DNA of 64,000 nucleotides from Thiocapsa roseopersicina (GTDB taxonomy: Bacteria; Pseudomonadota; Gammaproteobacteria; Chromatiales; Chromatiaceae), in assembly GCF_900106925.1 (NCBI RefSeq), contig NZ_FNNZ01000003.1, positions 248,001 to 312,000 of the forward strand. Direction: 5' to 3'. A program made the translations under genes and the position numbers. This document shows, one piece after another, positions 45,941 through 55,063 of the stretch (positions within the stretch are counted from its first letter, which is position 1; every line of letters starts with the position of its first letter). The notes beneath the pieces are model-generated. The model saw nothing but the letters and a program-made list of their open reading frames with translations. It was not told the DNA's origin and searched no databases.

Positions 45941-47197
45941 ATGTTCGAGAAAAGCATGCAGATCAGCGACTATGATCCTGAGCTCTGGGGTGCCATCCAG
46001 AACGAGGAGCGCCGTCAGGAGGAGCACGTCGAGCTCATCGCCTCCGAGAACTACGCGAGCCCGCGTGTCTTGGCGGCTCAGGGCAGCGTGCTGACCAACA
46101 AGTATGCCGAGGGTTATCCGGGCAAGCGCTACTACGGCGGCTGCGAGTATGTCGACGTGGCCGAGCAGTTGGCGATCGATCGCGCCAAGCAGCTGTTCGG
46201 CGCCGACTATGCCAACGTCCAGCCGCATTCCGGCTCGCAGGCCAACGCGGCGGTCTTCATGGCGCTGTGTGAGCCCGGCGACACGGTACTCGGTATGAGC
46301 CTGGCGCACGGCGGTCACCTCACCCACGGCGCTAAGCCGAACTTCTCGGGCAAGATCTACAACGCGGTTCAGTACGGACTGGATCCGGCGACCGGCGAGA
46401 TCGACTACGCCGAGGTCGAGCGCTTGGCCAACGCGCATCGTCCGAAGATGATCATCGCCGGCTTCTCGGCCTACTCGCGGATTGTCGACTGGGCGCGCTT
46501 CCGGACCATCGCCGATGCCGTCGGCGCTTATTTGATGGTCGATATGGCGCATGTCGCCGGTCTGGTTGCGGGCGGCGTCTACCCGAGCCCGGTGCAGATC
46601 GCCGACGTCACCACGACGACCACCCACAAGACACTGCGCGGTCCGCGCGGCGGCTTGATCCTGGCCAAGGCCAACCCCGAGCTTGAAAAGAAGTTCAACT
46701 CGCTGGTCTTCCCGGGCACCCAGGGCGGTCCCCTGATGCATGTGATCGCCGCCAAGGCGGTGGCCTTCAAAGAGGCGTTGGAGCCGAGCTTCAAGGCCTA
46801 CCAGCAGCAGGTCGTTCTGAACGCGCAGACGATGGCCGAGGTCTTTCTCTCGCGCGGTTTCGATGTGGTCTCGGGCGGGACGAACGATCATCTCTTCTTG
46901 GTCAGCTTTATCGAGCAGGGTTTGACCGGCAAGGAGGTCGACGCCTGGTTGGGCGCGGCCAACATCACCGTCAACAAGAATGCGGTGCCCAACGATCCGC
47001 AGTCGCCTTTCGTTACCAGCGGAATCCGTGTCGGCACGCCCGCGATCACCACGCGTGGTTTCGGGACCGACGAGGCGCGCGATCTGGCCGGCTGGATGTG
47101 CGATCTGATCGATGCGCGCGGCGATCAGGCGACCATCGATGCGGTCAAGACCAAGGTGCTGGCCCTCTGCAAACGCTTTCCCGTTTACGAGCGTTGA
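45941..47197 (+). CDS. glyA: Serine hydroxymethyltransferase
   Basis: A 418-residue PLP enzyme converting serine and tetrahydrofolate to glycine and methylene-THF. [13 protein letters not shown], then [32 protein letters not shown] and the PLP lysine in [14 protein letters not shown] are intact. The stop is followed with no gap by the nrdR ATG. Confidence 0.96.
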   Translation: MFEKSMQISDYDPELWGAIQNEERRQEEHVELIASENYASPRVLAAQGSVLTNKYAEGYPGKRYYGGCEYVDVAEQLAIDRAKQLFGADYANVQPHSGSQANAAVFMALCEPGDTVLGMSLAHGGHLTHGAKPNFSGKIYNAVQYGLDPATGEIDYAEVERLANAHRPKMIIAGFSAYSRIVDWARFRTIADAVGAYLMVDMAHVAGLVAGGVYPSPVQIADVTTTTTHKTLRGPRGGLILAKANPELEKKFNSLVFPGTQGGPLMHVIAAKAVAFKEALEPSFKAYQQQVVLNAQTMAEVFLSRGFDVVSGGTNDHLFLVSFIEQGLTGKEVDAWLGAANITVNKNAVPNDPQSPFVTSGIRVGTPAITTRGFGTDEARDLAGWMCDLIDARGDQATIDAVKTKVLALCKRFPVYER

Positions 47198-47710
47198 ATG
47201 CGCTGCCCCTTCTGCGGCGCCCAGGATACCAAGGTGGTGGACTCGCGTCTTTCCGGTGAGGGCGACCAGGTGCGCAGGCGGCGCAAGTGCGTCGTCTGTC
47301 ACGAACGCTTCACGACCTTCGAGACGGCGGAGCTGAATCTGCCGCGTGTCGTGAAGCGCGACGGCAGCCGTGCGCCCTTCGACGGACGCAAGCTGCGCTC
47401 CGGGATGATGCGGGCGCTGGAGAAGCGGCCGGTGAGCACCGACGAGATCGACAGCGCCATGTGGCGGATCCAGCGCAAGCTGATGTCGAGCGGCGAGAGC
47501 GAGGTCCCGGCCCTGCGCATCGGCGAGCTGGTGATGGAGGAGCTGCGTCAGCTCGATCAGGTCGCCTACGTGCGCTTCGCCTCCGTCTATCGCAAGTTCG
47601 AGGACGTTGCCGCCTTCCGCGAAGAGATCGAGCGGCTCGAGCAGCAGCCGACGCCCGAGGTCAAGCGTCAGCAGTTGGATCTGCTCCAGGAGCTGGAGCC
47701 CAAGCCTTGA
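47198..47710 (+). CDS. nrdR: Transcriptional repressor NrdR
   Basis: A 170-residue regulator of ribonucleotide reductase genes. An N-terminal zinc ribbon (CPFCGAQ...CVVCHERF) is followed by an ATP-cone domain ([18 protein letters not shown] and on to the C-terminal [16 protein letters not shown]). The start directly follows the glyA stop, and the stop overlaps the ribD start. The glyA-nrdR-ribD order is common in gammaproteobacteria. Confidence 0.95.
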   Translation: MRCPFCGAQDTKVVDSRLSGEGDQVRRRRKCVVCHERFTTFETAELNLPRVVKRDGSRAPFDGRKLRSGMMRALEKRPVSTDEIDSAMWRIQRKLMSSGESEVPALRIGELVMEELRQLDQVAYVRFASVYRKFEDVAAFREEIERLEQQPTPEVKRQQLDLLQELEPKP

Positions 47711-48885
47711 CGACCGGGTCGGATGACGCGCCGAGGAGCGGGCCGGCTCCGGGTGCCGACCATGCGTTCATGGCGCGTGCCGTTCAGCTCGCCGAGCTGG
47801 GTCGCTTTACGACCGACCCCAATCCGCGCGTCGGCTGCCTGATCGTCCGTGACGGTGTTGTCGTCGGCGAGGGTTGGCACCGGCGCGCCGGGGAGCCGCA
47901 TGCCGAGCGCCACGCCCTGATCGAGGCGGGCGAGCGTGCCCGCGGCGCCACCGCCTATGTGACGCTGGAGCCCTGCTGTCACCAAGGCCGCACGCCGCCC
48001 TGCACCGACGGTCTGCTGGAGGCCGATGTCGCACGGGTGGTCTGCGCCATGGTGGACCCGAATCCGCTGGTCGCCGGGCGGGGATTGCGACTGCTCGCCG
48101 AGGCCGGTGTTGCCGTCGAGACCGGCCTGCTCGAGGCCGAGGCGCGAGCGCTCAATCCGGGCTTCATCAAACGGATGGAGCAGGGTCGTCCTTATGTGCG
48201 CTGCAAGCTTGCGGCGAGCCTGGACGGGCGCACCGCGATGGCGAGCGGCGAGAGTCAATGGATCACCGGCGAGGCGGCACGCCGCGACGTGCAGCGCCTG
48301 CGCGCCGGCAGCTCGGCGATCCTCACCGGGATCGGGACCCTGCTGGCGGATGATCCGAGCCTGAATGTTCGGCTCGGTGCGGAGGAACTGCCTGGGATGC
48401 GACCGGGCGAGGGGATTCGCCAGCCGCTGCGGGTTGTCCTCGACAGCCGCTGGCGCACGCCGCCGACCGCCCGCATCCTGACGTTGCCGGGGACGACCCT
48501 GATCGTCGGTGCGGTCGACGACCCCCGGCGGATGGCCGAGCTGAAGGGCGCAGGTGCCGAGGTCTATCTCTGCCCCGGTGACTCGGGGCGGGTCGACCTC
48601 GGTGCTCTCATGAGCGAGCTGGCCCGGCGCGAGATCAACGAGGTGCTCCTGGAGACCGGGCCGACCCTCGCCGGGGCGGCCATCTCCGAAGGGCTGGTCG
48701 ACGAGATCCTGATCTACCTGGCGCCGCATCTGATGGGCGACGCGGGACGCGGCCTGTTCAGCCTGCCCGGAATCGATCGGATGCGCGATCGTATCCCGCT
48801 CGCGATCGTCGATGTTCGCGCCGTCGGCCGAGATCTGCGCGTCACAGCTCGCCCGGAGCCGACCGGTACTGCTCGTGGGTCCTAG
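47707..48885 (+). CDS. ribD: Bifunctional riboflavin deaminase/reductase RibD
   Basis: A 392-residue two-domain enzyme for steps 2 and 3 of riboflavin synthesis. The deaminase has [13 protein letters not shown] ([10 protein letters not shown]) and [11 protein letters not shown]. The reductase has [21 protein letters not shown] and ETGPTLAG. The TTG at 47707 overlaps the nrdR stop as TTGA; an in-frame ATG at 47770 would remove non-conserved residues only. The TAG stop lies in the left end of a GTAGGTCGG-type repeat. Confidence 0.93.
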   Translation: MTTGSDDAPRSGPAPGADHAFMARAVQLAELGRFTTDPNPRVGCLIVRDGVVVGEGWHRRAGEPHAERHALIEAGERARGATAYVTLEPCCHQGRTPPCTDGLLEADVARVVCAMVDPNPLVAGRGLRLLAEAGVAVETGLLEAEARALNPGFIKRMEQGRPYVRCKLAASLDGRTAMASGESQWITGEAARRDVQRLRAGSSAILTGIGTLLADDPSLNVRLGAEELPGMRPGEGIRQPLRVVLDSRWRTPPTARILTLPGTTLIVGAVDDPRRMAELKGAGAEVYLCPGDSGRVDLGALMSELARREINEVLLETGPTLAGAAISEGLVDEILIYLAPHLMGDAGRGLFSLPGIDRMRDRIPLAIVDVRAVGRDLRVTARPEPTGTARGS

Positions 48886-49014
48886 GTCGGATTAGGCGCG
48901 CTGGTACGGCGTTCGATGGCGCGATCGACGTCGATGCGCGCCGTGATCCGACAGCAACGCGGGCGGATCGCTGCGATGGAGTCCGTCGGGTTACGCTGCG
49001 CTAACCCGACCTAC
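48882..49014. repeat. GTAGGTCGGATTAG-family repeat, copy 2
   Basis: The left end CTAGGTCGGATTAGG and right end GGGTTACGCTGCGCTAACCCGAC-type palindrome bound about 130 bases between ribD and ribE. The ribD TAG stop (48883-48885) is part of the left end. Its right end stops 18 bases before the ribE ATG. Confidence 0.65.
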
Positions 49015-49031
49015 ACTTGGCCATTGAAACC

Positions 49032-49706
49032 ATGTTCACCGGAATCATCCAATCCATCGGCCGGATCGAGCGGCTCGAGCCGCGCGGCGGCGACGTGCGC
49101 CTCTCGATCGATGCCGGGAAGCTTGATCTTGCGCGCGCGGCGCTCGGCGACAGCATCGCGGTCAACGGAATCTGTCTGACCGCTGTCGAGTTGACGGGGC
49201 GCGGTTTTGCCGCGGATGTCTCGCGCGAGACCCTCTCGCTCACGACGCTCGGAACACTTGCGCCCGGCAGCCCGGTCAATCTGGAGCCGGCACTCACCTT
49301 GGCGACCCCGCTCGGCGGACACCTGGTCAGCGGTCATGTCGACGGCGTCGGGCAGATTATCGAGCAGCGCGAGGATGCGCGGTCTTGGCGACTGCGCATC
49401 CAGGCCCCGGCCGAGCTGGCACGTTATATCGCGCCGAAGGGCTCCATCTGTGTCGACGGCACCAGCCTGACGGTCAACCAGGTGGACGGCGCGATCTTCG
49501 AGTTGAACATCGTGCCCCATACCCTTGAGGAGACCATCATCGGTGGCTATCGCAGCGGCACGCGGGTCAATCTCGAGGTGGACCTGATCGCTCGGTACCT
49601 CGAGCGTCTGCTGTTGGGCGATGCCGCGGCCGAGAACGGACCGGGGAAGTCGGGATTGACCATGGCGTTTCTCGCGCAGCATGGCTTCGCGAAATCCGCC
49701 GATTGA
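49032..49706 (+). CDS. ribE: Riboflavin synthase alpha subunit
   Basis: A 224-residue enzyme with two beta-barrel repeats. MFTGIIQSIGRI opens the first, with SIAVNGICLT and FAADVSRETL. GHLVSGHVDGVG is followed by the second copy with SICVDGTSLTVN. It makes riboflavin from two dimethylribityllumazines. The ATG at 49032 is the universal family start. Some databases name the same gene ribC. Confidence 0.95.
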   Translation: MFTGIIQSIGRIERLEPRGGDVRLSIDAGKLDLARAALGDSIAVNGICLTAVELTGRGFAADVSRETLSLTTLGTLAPGSPVNLEPALTLATPLGGHLVSGHVDGVGQIIEQREDARSWRLRIQAPAELARYIAPKGSICVDGTSLTVNQVDGAIFELNIVPHTLEETIIGGYRSGTRVNLEVDLIARYLERLLLGDAAAENGPGKSGLTMAFLAQHGFAKSAD

Positions 49707-49714
49707 CCATCGCC

Positions 49715-49870
49715 GTAGGATGGGTAGAGCCAAGCGAAACCCACCCTTCAAACCTCGGCATCTCGGGTCAGCTACGCGATAGCGCCGGAGTTGGAGTTAC
49801 GGGTTTCGACGCCTTTTGTTCGTGGTGTTGGAGCGGGGGATGGGTTTCGCTGCACTCTACCCATCCTACG
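49715..49870. repeat. GTAGGATGGGTAGAGC-bounded inverted repeat element
   Basis: GTAGGATGGGTAGAGC (about 49715) and, inverted, CTCTACCCATCCTAC (to 49870) bound about 155 bases between ribE and ribB. A single copy of the same end motif occurs at 248-279. No gene lies inside. Confidence 0.65.
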
Positions 49871-49916
49871 TTTAAGGTTAAACTAACCGGCTTTTCGCTC
49901 GGACGACATTTTAGTC

Positions 49917-51062
49917 ATGGGTAATTCAGGCCTCCACAGTACCGAAGAGATCATCGAGGAGCTCCGTCAGGGACGGATGGTCGTGATCATGGACGACGAG
50001 GATCGCGAGAACGAGGGCGATCTGCTCATGGCCGCCGATCGCGTGACCCCGGAGGCCGTGAACTTCATGGCCAAGTATGGGCGCGGCCTCATTTGCCTGA
50101 CCCTCAGCAAGGAGCACTGCGAGCGTCTGCGCCTGCCTATGATGGTCAGCGACAATCAGGCCGCCCATTCCACCGCCTTCACCGTTTCCATCGAGGCGGC
50201 CCGCGGCGTGACGACCGGCATCTCGGCAGCCGATCGGGCCACGACCATCCAGGCCGCGGTCGCGCCGGACGCGCAGCCGAAGGATCTGGTCCAGCCCGGC
50301 CATATCTTCCCGCTCATGGCGCAACCCGGCGGGGTTCTGGTGCGGGCCGGTCATACCGAGGCCGGATGCGACTTGGCGCGTCTCGCCGGTTATAGCCCTG
50401 CCGCCGTGATCGTCGAGATCCTGAACGAGGACGGCTCGATGGCGCGCCGGCCGGATCTCGAAGCTTTCGCCGAGACACACGGGCTGAAGATCGGCACCAT
50501 CGCGGATCTCATCCACTATCGGGTTCGGCACGAGAAGGCGGTCCTGCGCGAGTGCGAGTGCGAGCTGCGTACGGATCACGGGACCTTCCGCCTGGTGGCC
50601 TACAGGGATAGTATCGATAACGAGATCCACCTGGCCTTGACCCTCGGCGAGATCAGCCCGGAACGCCCGACCCTGGTCCGGGTGCATCTGCAAAATACCC
50701 TGTGCGACCTCTTCGGCACGCGTCACAACGCCTGCGGCTGGCCGCTGCAGGACGTGATGCGGCAGGTCGCGGCCGAAGGCGAGGGCGTGATCGTGGTACT
50801 GCGCAACCGCGACAGCGCTGCCGACCTGCTGGCGCGTCTGAAGGACTTTCAGCTCCACGACGAGGACGACGTGGTCCCTGCCCGCCGCCAGGATCGCAAT
50901 GCCCTGCGGACCTACGGGATCGGCGCCCAGATCCTCTCGGATATCGGCGTGCGCAAGATGCGCGTCATGAGTGCGCCCAAGGCGATGCACGCCATCTCGG
51001 GCTTCGATCTGGAGGTCGTCGAGTACACCGGCGGGAGGCCGGCGAGCGGTCCAGCGACCTGA
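49917..51062 (+). CDS. ribB: 3,4-DHBP synthase with degenerate GTP cyclohydrolase II domain (RibBX-type)
   Basis: A 381-residue protein annotated elsewhere as RibBA. The N-terminal DHBP synthase domain is intact: [10 protein letters not shown] (26-35) and [10 protein letters not shown] (145-153). The C-terminal GCH II-like domain (about 210-375) has lost its zinc cysteines: where the family has a C...RCDCG pattern this protein reads LQNTLCD...TRHNACG (258-274). RNRDSAADL replaces the RQEGRG active-site motif. It is therefore predicted to supply DHBP only; such RibBX forms are known in proteobacteria. A separate ribA must be elsewhere. Confidence 0.9.
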   Translation: MGNSGLHSTEEIIEELRQGRMVVIMDDEDRENEGDLLMAADRVTPEAVNFMAKYGRGLICLTLSKEHCERLRLPMMVSDNQAAHSTAFTVSIEAARGVTTGISAADRATTIQAAVAPDAQPKDLVQPGHIFPLMAQPGGVLVRAGHTEAGCDLARLAGYSPAAVIVEILNEDGSMARRPDLEAFAETHGLKIGTIADLIHYRVRHEKAVLRECECELRTDHGTFRLVAYRDSIDNEIHLALTLGEISPERPTLVRVHLQNTLCDLFGTRHNACGWPLQDVMRQVAAEGEGVIVVLRNRDSAADLLARLKDFQLHDEDDVVPARRQDRNALRTYGIGAQILSDIGVRKMRVMSAPKAMHAISGFDLEVVEYTGGRPASGPAT

Positions 51063-51092
51063 GCCTTGGCGGACGCCGAGACGGAGAGGGCG

Positions 51093-51230
51093 AACCGCAA
51101 AGGCGCAAAGGACGCAAAGGATGACGAAGTGGCGATGCACGATTCGCCGACACCTCGTCGATAAGAATAGCTTCCGAGAATTCGGTTTGAACCCCTTCGC
51201 GCCCTTCGCGCCCATTGCGCCTTTGCGGTT
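51093..51230. repeat. Inverted repeat of GCAAAGG iterations between ribB and ribH
   Basis: AACCGCAAAGGCGCAA (51093-51108) and its exact reverse complement (51215-51230) flank about 106 bases. Both arms continue inward with short iterations (GGACGCAAAGG; CCTTCGCGCCCTTCGCG). A transcript through ribB-ribH would carry this long hairpin. Confidence 0.7.
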
Positions 51231-51251
51231 TGAATCGAAACGAGCCAACCC

Positions 51252-51722
51252 ATGAGTATCAAGACGATCGAGGGCGCCATGCGCGCCGACAATGCGCGCT
51301 TCTGCCTGGTGGTGTCGCGCTGGAACAGTTTCGTGGTCGAGGCGCTCGAGAAAGGCGCCATCGACACACTCAAGCGCCACGGTGCGACGGATGACGCGCT
51401 GACGATCGTGCGTGTGCCCGGCGCCTTCGAGATGCCGGTGGCCATCGAGCGGATCGCAGCCAAGGGCAGTTTCGACGCCATCCTGGCGCTGGGTGCCGTG
51501 ATCCGCGGCGGCACGCCGCATTTTGAATACGTCGCCGGGGAGTGCGTCAAAGGCATGGCCCAGGTCAGCCTCAAGTACGCTATCCCGGTCGCCTTCGGCG
51601 TGCTGACCGTGGACACCATCGAGCAGGCGATTGAGCGTGCCGGCACCAAGGCCGGCAACAAGGGCGCAGAGGCGGCCATGTCCGCCATCGAGATGGTCGA
51701 CCTCTTGCGGCAGCTCGATTGA
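51252..51722 (+). CDS. ribH: 6,7-dimethyl-8-ribityllumazine synthase
   Basis: A 156-residue lumazine synthase. [20 protein letters not shown], then [29 protein letters not shown] with the catalytic histidine, and [24 protein letters not shown] are typical. The stop overlaps the nusB start by one base. Confidence 0.95.
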   Translation: MSIKTIEGAMRADNARFCLVVSRWNSFVVEALEKGAIDTLKRHGATDDALTIVRVPGAFEMPVAIERIAAKGSFDAILALGAVIRGGTPHFEYVAGECVKGMAQVSLKYAIPVAFGVLTVDTIEQAIERAGTKAGNKGAEAAMSAIEMVDLLRQLD

Positions 51723-52219
51723 TGACGATCAGTCCCCGCAGTCAGTCACGCCGCTATGCCGCCTTGGCGCTCTATCAATGGCGGCTGACCGGCGAAGACC
51801 CGATGGAGATCAAACGCCATCTCCTCGATGACCCCGAGTGGCTCGATGCCGTCGCCGGCTCGCTGAATGGGTCCGAGGACGACGACGCCCCGCCCGATGC
51901 CAAGGAGCGGTTCAACTTCAACATGGAGCTGTTGGATCAACTGCTCACGGGTGTTCCGATCCATGTCGCGGAGATCGATTCCGAGCTTGACCGGGTCCTC
52001 GACCGACCCATCAGTCAGGTCGATCCGGTGGAGCTCGCGATCCTGCGTCTGGGCGCCTTCGAGATCCTCTTCTCGGACTCCATTCCGGATCGCGTCGCCA
52101 TCAACGAGGCGGTCGAGCTGACCAAGCTGCTCGGCGCCCATGAGGGGCACAAGTACGTCAACGGCGTGCTCGACAAGGTCGCGCGCGCGCATGCGGCGGC
52201 GTCGGGACGGCCGGTCTAG
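51722..52219 (+). CDS. nusB: Transcription antitermination protein NusB
   Basis: A 165-residue NusB, which with NusE binds boxA in rRNA leaders. It begins SPRSQSRRYAALALYQW; RFNFNMELLDQLLTGV, ELAILRLGAFEIL and INEAVELTKLLGAHEGHKYVNGVLD are the family segments. The ATG at 51722 shares its first base with the ribH stop. Confidence 0.94.
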   Translation: MTISPRSQSRRYAALALYQWRLTGEDPMEIKRHLLDDPEWLDAVAGSLNGSEDDDAPPDAKERFNFNMELLDQLLTGVPIHVAEIDSELDRVLDRPISQVDPVELAILRLGAFEILFSDSIPDRVAINEAVELTKLLGAHEGHKYVNGVLDKVARAHAAASGRPV

Positions 52220-52236
52220 GCTCGCGGCACTGCAGG

Positions 52237-53211
52237 ATGGATGAAGGATCGCGATCCGAGTTCGATCTGATCGGCCGCTTCTTCGCCGATCTCGGTGCGC
52301 CGCGCGCCGACGTCCTGCTCGGCGTCGGCGACGATTGCGCCTTGCTCGAGGTCCCTGCCTGCCTGAGCCTGGCGGTCAGCATCGACACCCTGGTCGCCGG
52401 GATCCACTTCTTCCACGGTTGCGATGCCGAGGCCCTCGGACACAAGTCCCTGGCCGTCGGACTCAGCGATCTGGCCGCGATGGGCGCTGCGCCCGCCTGG
52501 GCGACGCTGGCCTTGACCCTACCCGAGCGCGACGACGACTGGCTCGCGGCATTCGCGCGTGGCTTCGGCGACCTGGCCCGAACCTACGGGGTGCGTTTGG
52601 TCGGCGGCGATACCACACGCGGCCCACTGAGCGTGACCGTGCAGGTCCATGGTCTGGTGCGCTCCGGTGCGGCGGTGCAGCGCGACGGCGCCCGCCCCGG
52701 CGACCTCGTCTGGGTGAGCGGGACGCTGGGCGATGCCGGGCTCGCGCTCCGGCTCATACGCGAGGGTGGTCCGGTCGATCCGGCATTGCGGGCGCGACTG
52801 GAACGCCCGGATCCGCGCGTCGCGCTCGGATCCGCGTTGCGCGGGATCGCCACCGCCATGATCGATCTCTCGGACGGTCTGGCCGGGGACCTTGGTCACA
52901 TCCTCGCGGCGTCCGGTGTCGGGGCCGAGATCGACCTTACGGCCTTGCCATTGTCTCCCGCCGTGGTAAGCCGGATCGCATCCGAGGGCGATTGGTCGCT
53001 GCCGCTGTCGAGCGGAGACGATTACGAGCTGTGTTTCTGCGCGCCGCCCGAGCATGCAGCGCTGATTGCATCGATGGCGGCGGGTCTGGGCTGTGCGCTG
53101 AGCGCCGTCGGCTGTATCAGCGCGGAGCCCGGGTTGATCCTGACGGGGCCGGACGGCGCCCCGACAAGCCTTTCGAGTGCCGGTTATGACCACTTCTCGA
53201 ACAACGCCTGA
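52237..53211 (+). CDS. thiL: Thiamine-monophosphate kinase
   Basis: A 324-residue kinase making thiamine pyrophosphate. It starts SEFDLIGRFFADL, then GVGDDCALLEVP, SIDTLVAGIHFF, KSLAVGLSDLAAMGA, VGGDTTRGP and DLSDGLAGDLGHIL, the metal- and ATP-binding motifs of the PurM-like fold. It starts 17 bases after nusB and overlaps pgpA. Confidence 0.95.
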   Translation: MDEGSRSEFDLIGRFFADLGAPRADVLLGVGDDCALLEVPACLSLAVSIDTLVAGIHFFHGCDAEALGHKSLAVGLSDLAAMGAAPAWATLALTLPERDDDWLAAFARGFGDLARTYGVRLVGGDTTRGPLSVTVQVHGLVRSGAAVQRDGARPGDLVWVSGTLGDAGLALRLIREGGPVDPALRARLERPDPRVALGSALRGIATAMIDLSDGLAGDLGHILAASGVGAEIDLTALPLSPAVVSRIASEGDWSLPLSSGDDYELCFCAPPEHAALIASMAAGLGCALSAVGCISAEPGLILTGPDGAPTSLSSAGYDHFSNNA

Positions 53212-53704
53212 CGGCATGCCCCAAAGCAGCTTCAAGTCCGGCTTCAATCCGCGACGCATCCATCACTGGATTGCCTTCGGTTTCGGCTCGGGATTGGCGC
53301 CGCGCGCGCCCGGAACAGTCGGCACGCTCGCGGCGATTCCGCTCTATCTGCTCTTGAGTCCTTTGGCCTGGCCGTCCTATGTCGGCCTGCTTGTCCTCTT
53401 CACGCTTGTCGGGATCTGGGCCTGCGACCGCACGGCACGTGATCTGGACTCCAAAGACCCCTCCGCGATCGTCTGGGACGAGTGGGTCGGCTTTCTCCTG
53501 ACCATGATCGCCGCACCGGCCGGATGGCTCTGGATCCTCGCCGGTTTTGCCCTTTTCAGGCTCTTCGATATCTGGAAACCCTGGCCCGTGCGCGTGGCGG
53601 ACCGGAAGGTGCCCGGCGGCCTCGGCATCATGCTCGACGACTTGGTCGCCGGGGCGATGGCCGCCATCCTCATGGCCCTAGCCGCCATGTGGATGCCGTT
53701 TTGA
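53186..53704 (+). CDS. pgpA: Phosphatidylglycerophosphatase A
   Basis: A 172-residue membrane phosphatase in phosphatidylglycerol synthesis. ASGLGSGLAP-type start (FGFGSGLAPRAPGTVGTLAAIP), then IVWDEWVGFLLTM and RLFDIWKPWPV, with about four membrane helices. The ATG at 53186 lies inside thiL (26-base overlap); an ATG at 53216 directly after the thiL stop is also possible. Confidence 0.92.
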   Translation: MTTSRTTPDGMPQSSFKSGFNPRRIHHWIAFGFGSGLAPRAPGTVGTLAAIPLYLLLSPLAWPSYVGLLVLFTLVGIWACDRTARDLDSKDPSAIVWDEWVGFLLTMIAAPAGWLWILAGFALFRLFDIWKPWPVRVADRKVPGGLGIMLDDLVAGAMAAILMALAAMWMPF

Positions 53705-53731
53705 GACCTTTGGTTCGAATTCCTCGATTCC

Positions 53732-53816
53732 TAAACCGCGGCAACGCCGACGGCGCAGGTTTCAACCGATGGCCAGCTCAGCCGAGAAGCTCGCAAAGAA
53801 CCTCGGCCGCGGTTTA
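53732..53816. repeat. TAAACCGCG-family repeat, single unit between pgpA and uspA
   Basis: An 85-bp unit with ends TAAACCGCGGC and GCCGCGGTTTA. The base pair inside the CGCG core differs from other units but is compensated on the other arm. Its minus-strand TAA (53816-53814) is the uspA stop codon. Interior not shared with types A or B. Confidence 0.78.
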
Positions 53817-54284
53817 GCCGGCCTCCTCGATCTTTACGCACAGCACGTCGCAGGTCGGGTTGCGCAGAACGGAGCGCGCCGTGGAGCCGAAAAGCCCCAA
53901 GAACCCGTGCCGTCCACGGCTTCCGATGACGACGAGGTCGACAGCCAGCTCGCCGGCAACCTCGTCGATCGTGCGACCGGTCGGACCGACACGCACCAAG
54001 CGATCGGCGATCGGCACATCCAAGCGTTCACCCAAGACATCGAGCTCGCGCCGAGCGATCGCCAGCAGCTCCTCTTCCAGATCCAGGTTCTCCGGGACGG
54101 CGACGTCGCCCGCATAACCGACCGGCATATATTCCATCGTCGGCGGGACGTGCTCGACGACATGCAGCAGAAATAGCCGCGCACCCAGCAATGATTTGAG
54201 TCGCTGTGCGCGTGCGACAACCGGCTCGCTTTCCTTCTCGAAATCCACCGCGAGCAACAGGCGTTGATAGTCGTGGTTGTCCAT
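53814..54284 (-). CDS. Universal stress protein (UspA family)
   Basis: A 156-residue Usp-domain protein. RLLLAVDFEKESEPVV opens the fold. The ATP-binding loop is VIGSRGRHGFLGLFGSTARSV (G-x2-G-x9-G-S type), so it should bind ATP. Role in stress survival is general to the family. The stop codon is the end of a repeat unit, and another unit (54313-54399) lies 29 bases upstream of the start. Confidence 0.9.
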   Translation of the reverse strand: MDNHDYQRLLLAVDFEKESEPVVARAQRLKSLLGARLFLLHVVEHVPPTMEYMPVGYAGDVAVPENLDLEEELLAIARRELDVLGERLDVPIADRLVRVGPTGRTIDEVAGELAVDLVVIGSRGRHGFLGLFGSTARSVLRNPTCDVLCVKIEEAG

Positions 54285-54646
54285 CGCAAACCTCGCTGGC
54301 TGTATCTGAACCTAAACCGCGTCGTGGAGTGACATGAATCGGCGCCGCTCTGTGGCCGGTTCGGCGCGCATAGGGGCGCGTCGGAGCCGACGCGGTTTAG
54401 GTGATTGAAGGTCCTCTTCAAGTGTAATCGGCTTTCGAGATGTCACCAGCCCGTCGCCGTTGAGTCTGGTTCTCGATCACGCGTGTCTGCGAGCGAGCGG
54501 CGTGCCTGGCATCGGTCCTGCCACCTGCGGATACGCACGCCAAACCACTGGATCAAGCAAAAACCTGAACCGCGTCAGCTCCAGCGCTGGTTTGTTTCCG
54601 CGACCTTGCTCACGCACGAGCCGTCTCGGATCGCACCGGACGCGGT
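54285..54646. other. Gene-free interval with two repeat units
   Basis: No supported gene. It holds a TAAACCGCG unit at 54313-54399 and most of another at 54566-54649, separated by about 166 bases that match neither the usual AT-rich spacer nor a recognisable gene. Confidence 0.55.
54313..54399. repeat. TAAACCGCG-family repeat, single unit upstream of uspA
   Basis: An 87-bp unit with ends TAAACCGCGTC and GACGCGGTTTA, a perfect 11-bp inverted terminus. The interior is GC-rich and not shared with types A or B. Confidence 0.75.
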
Positions 54647-54649
54647 TTA
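54566..54649. repeat. TAAACCGCG-family repeat, single unit at the yajD stop
   Basis: An 84-bp unit with left end TGAACCGCGTC and right end GACGCGGTTTA. The minus-strand TAA at 54649-54647 is the stop of the rhombosortase-YajD frame. Confidence 0.78.
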
Positions 54650-55063
54650 GCCGTCTTTCTTCAGGAGATCGGCCAACCCTTCGAAGGGGTTGTGTGTCGT
54701 CTGCTTTCCGGCGACGCCCGGCTTGGAGACACGGCCGCCGGCCAGAGAGGCTAAGTGCTCCTCGTACTTCTGGTGCTCGTTGTCGTGGCAGTAGACGCAG
54801 AGCAGCTCCCAGTTGCTGCCGTCGGGCGGGTTGTTGTCGTGGTTCATGTCCTTGTGATGGACGGTGAGCTCGCGCAGGTTCTCGCGGGTGAAGGTGCGCG
54901 CACACCGCCCGCAGACCCAGTCGTAGAGTTTCAGGGCCTGCTCGCGATAGCCGGCGGCGCGCTCGTCGCTGGCCTTGCGGGCGTCGGCGACCACGCGATC
55001 GAGCTTGGTGCTGTTGATGGGTTTGCCGGTCTTGGCGTGACGCGGACCGCTGCTCGAGGTCAT
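54647..55063 (-). CDS. yajD: YajD-like HNH nuclease, internal start within the fused frame
   Basis: The same frame read from the ATG at 55063, giving 138 residues. It closely follows E. coli YajD: GYREQALKLYDWVCGRCARTF, NLRELTVHHKDMNHDNNP, then DGSNWELLCVYCHDNEHQKY. CxxC pairs bind zinc and HH is the HNH core. An AGAGGA site lies 8 bases upstream of this ATG, which is better than for most genes here, so independent translation is expected. The TAA stop comes from a repeat unit. Confidence 0.75.
   Translation of the reverse strand: MTSSSGPRHAKTGKPINSTKLDRVVADARKASDERAAGYREQALKLYDWVCGRCARTFTRENLRELTVHHKDMNHDNNPPDGSNWELLCVYCHDNEHQKYEEHLASLAGGRVSKPGVAGKQTTHNPFEGLADLLKKDG

Noticed and set aside
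45839-47302. A 487-codon open frame antisense to glyA
   Set aside because: Shadow of glyA; no recognisable protein.
49707-49916. Possible FMN riboswitch upstream of ribB
   Set aside because: The conserved RFN-element blocks are not visible; the gap is occupied by a palindromic repeat instead.
53709-53720. GGTTCGAATTCC resembling a tRNA T-arm
   Set aside because: The preceding 60 bases are the end of pgpA and do not fold into the remaining tRNA arms.
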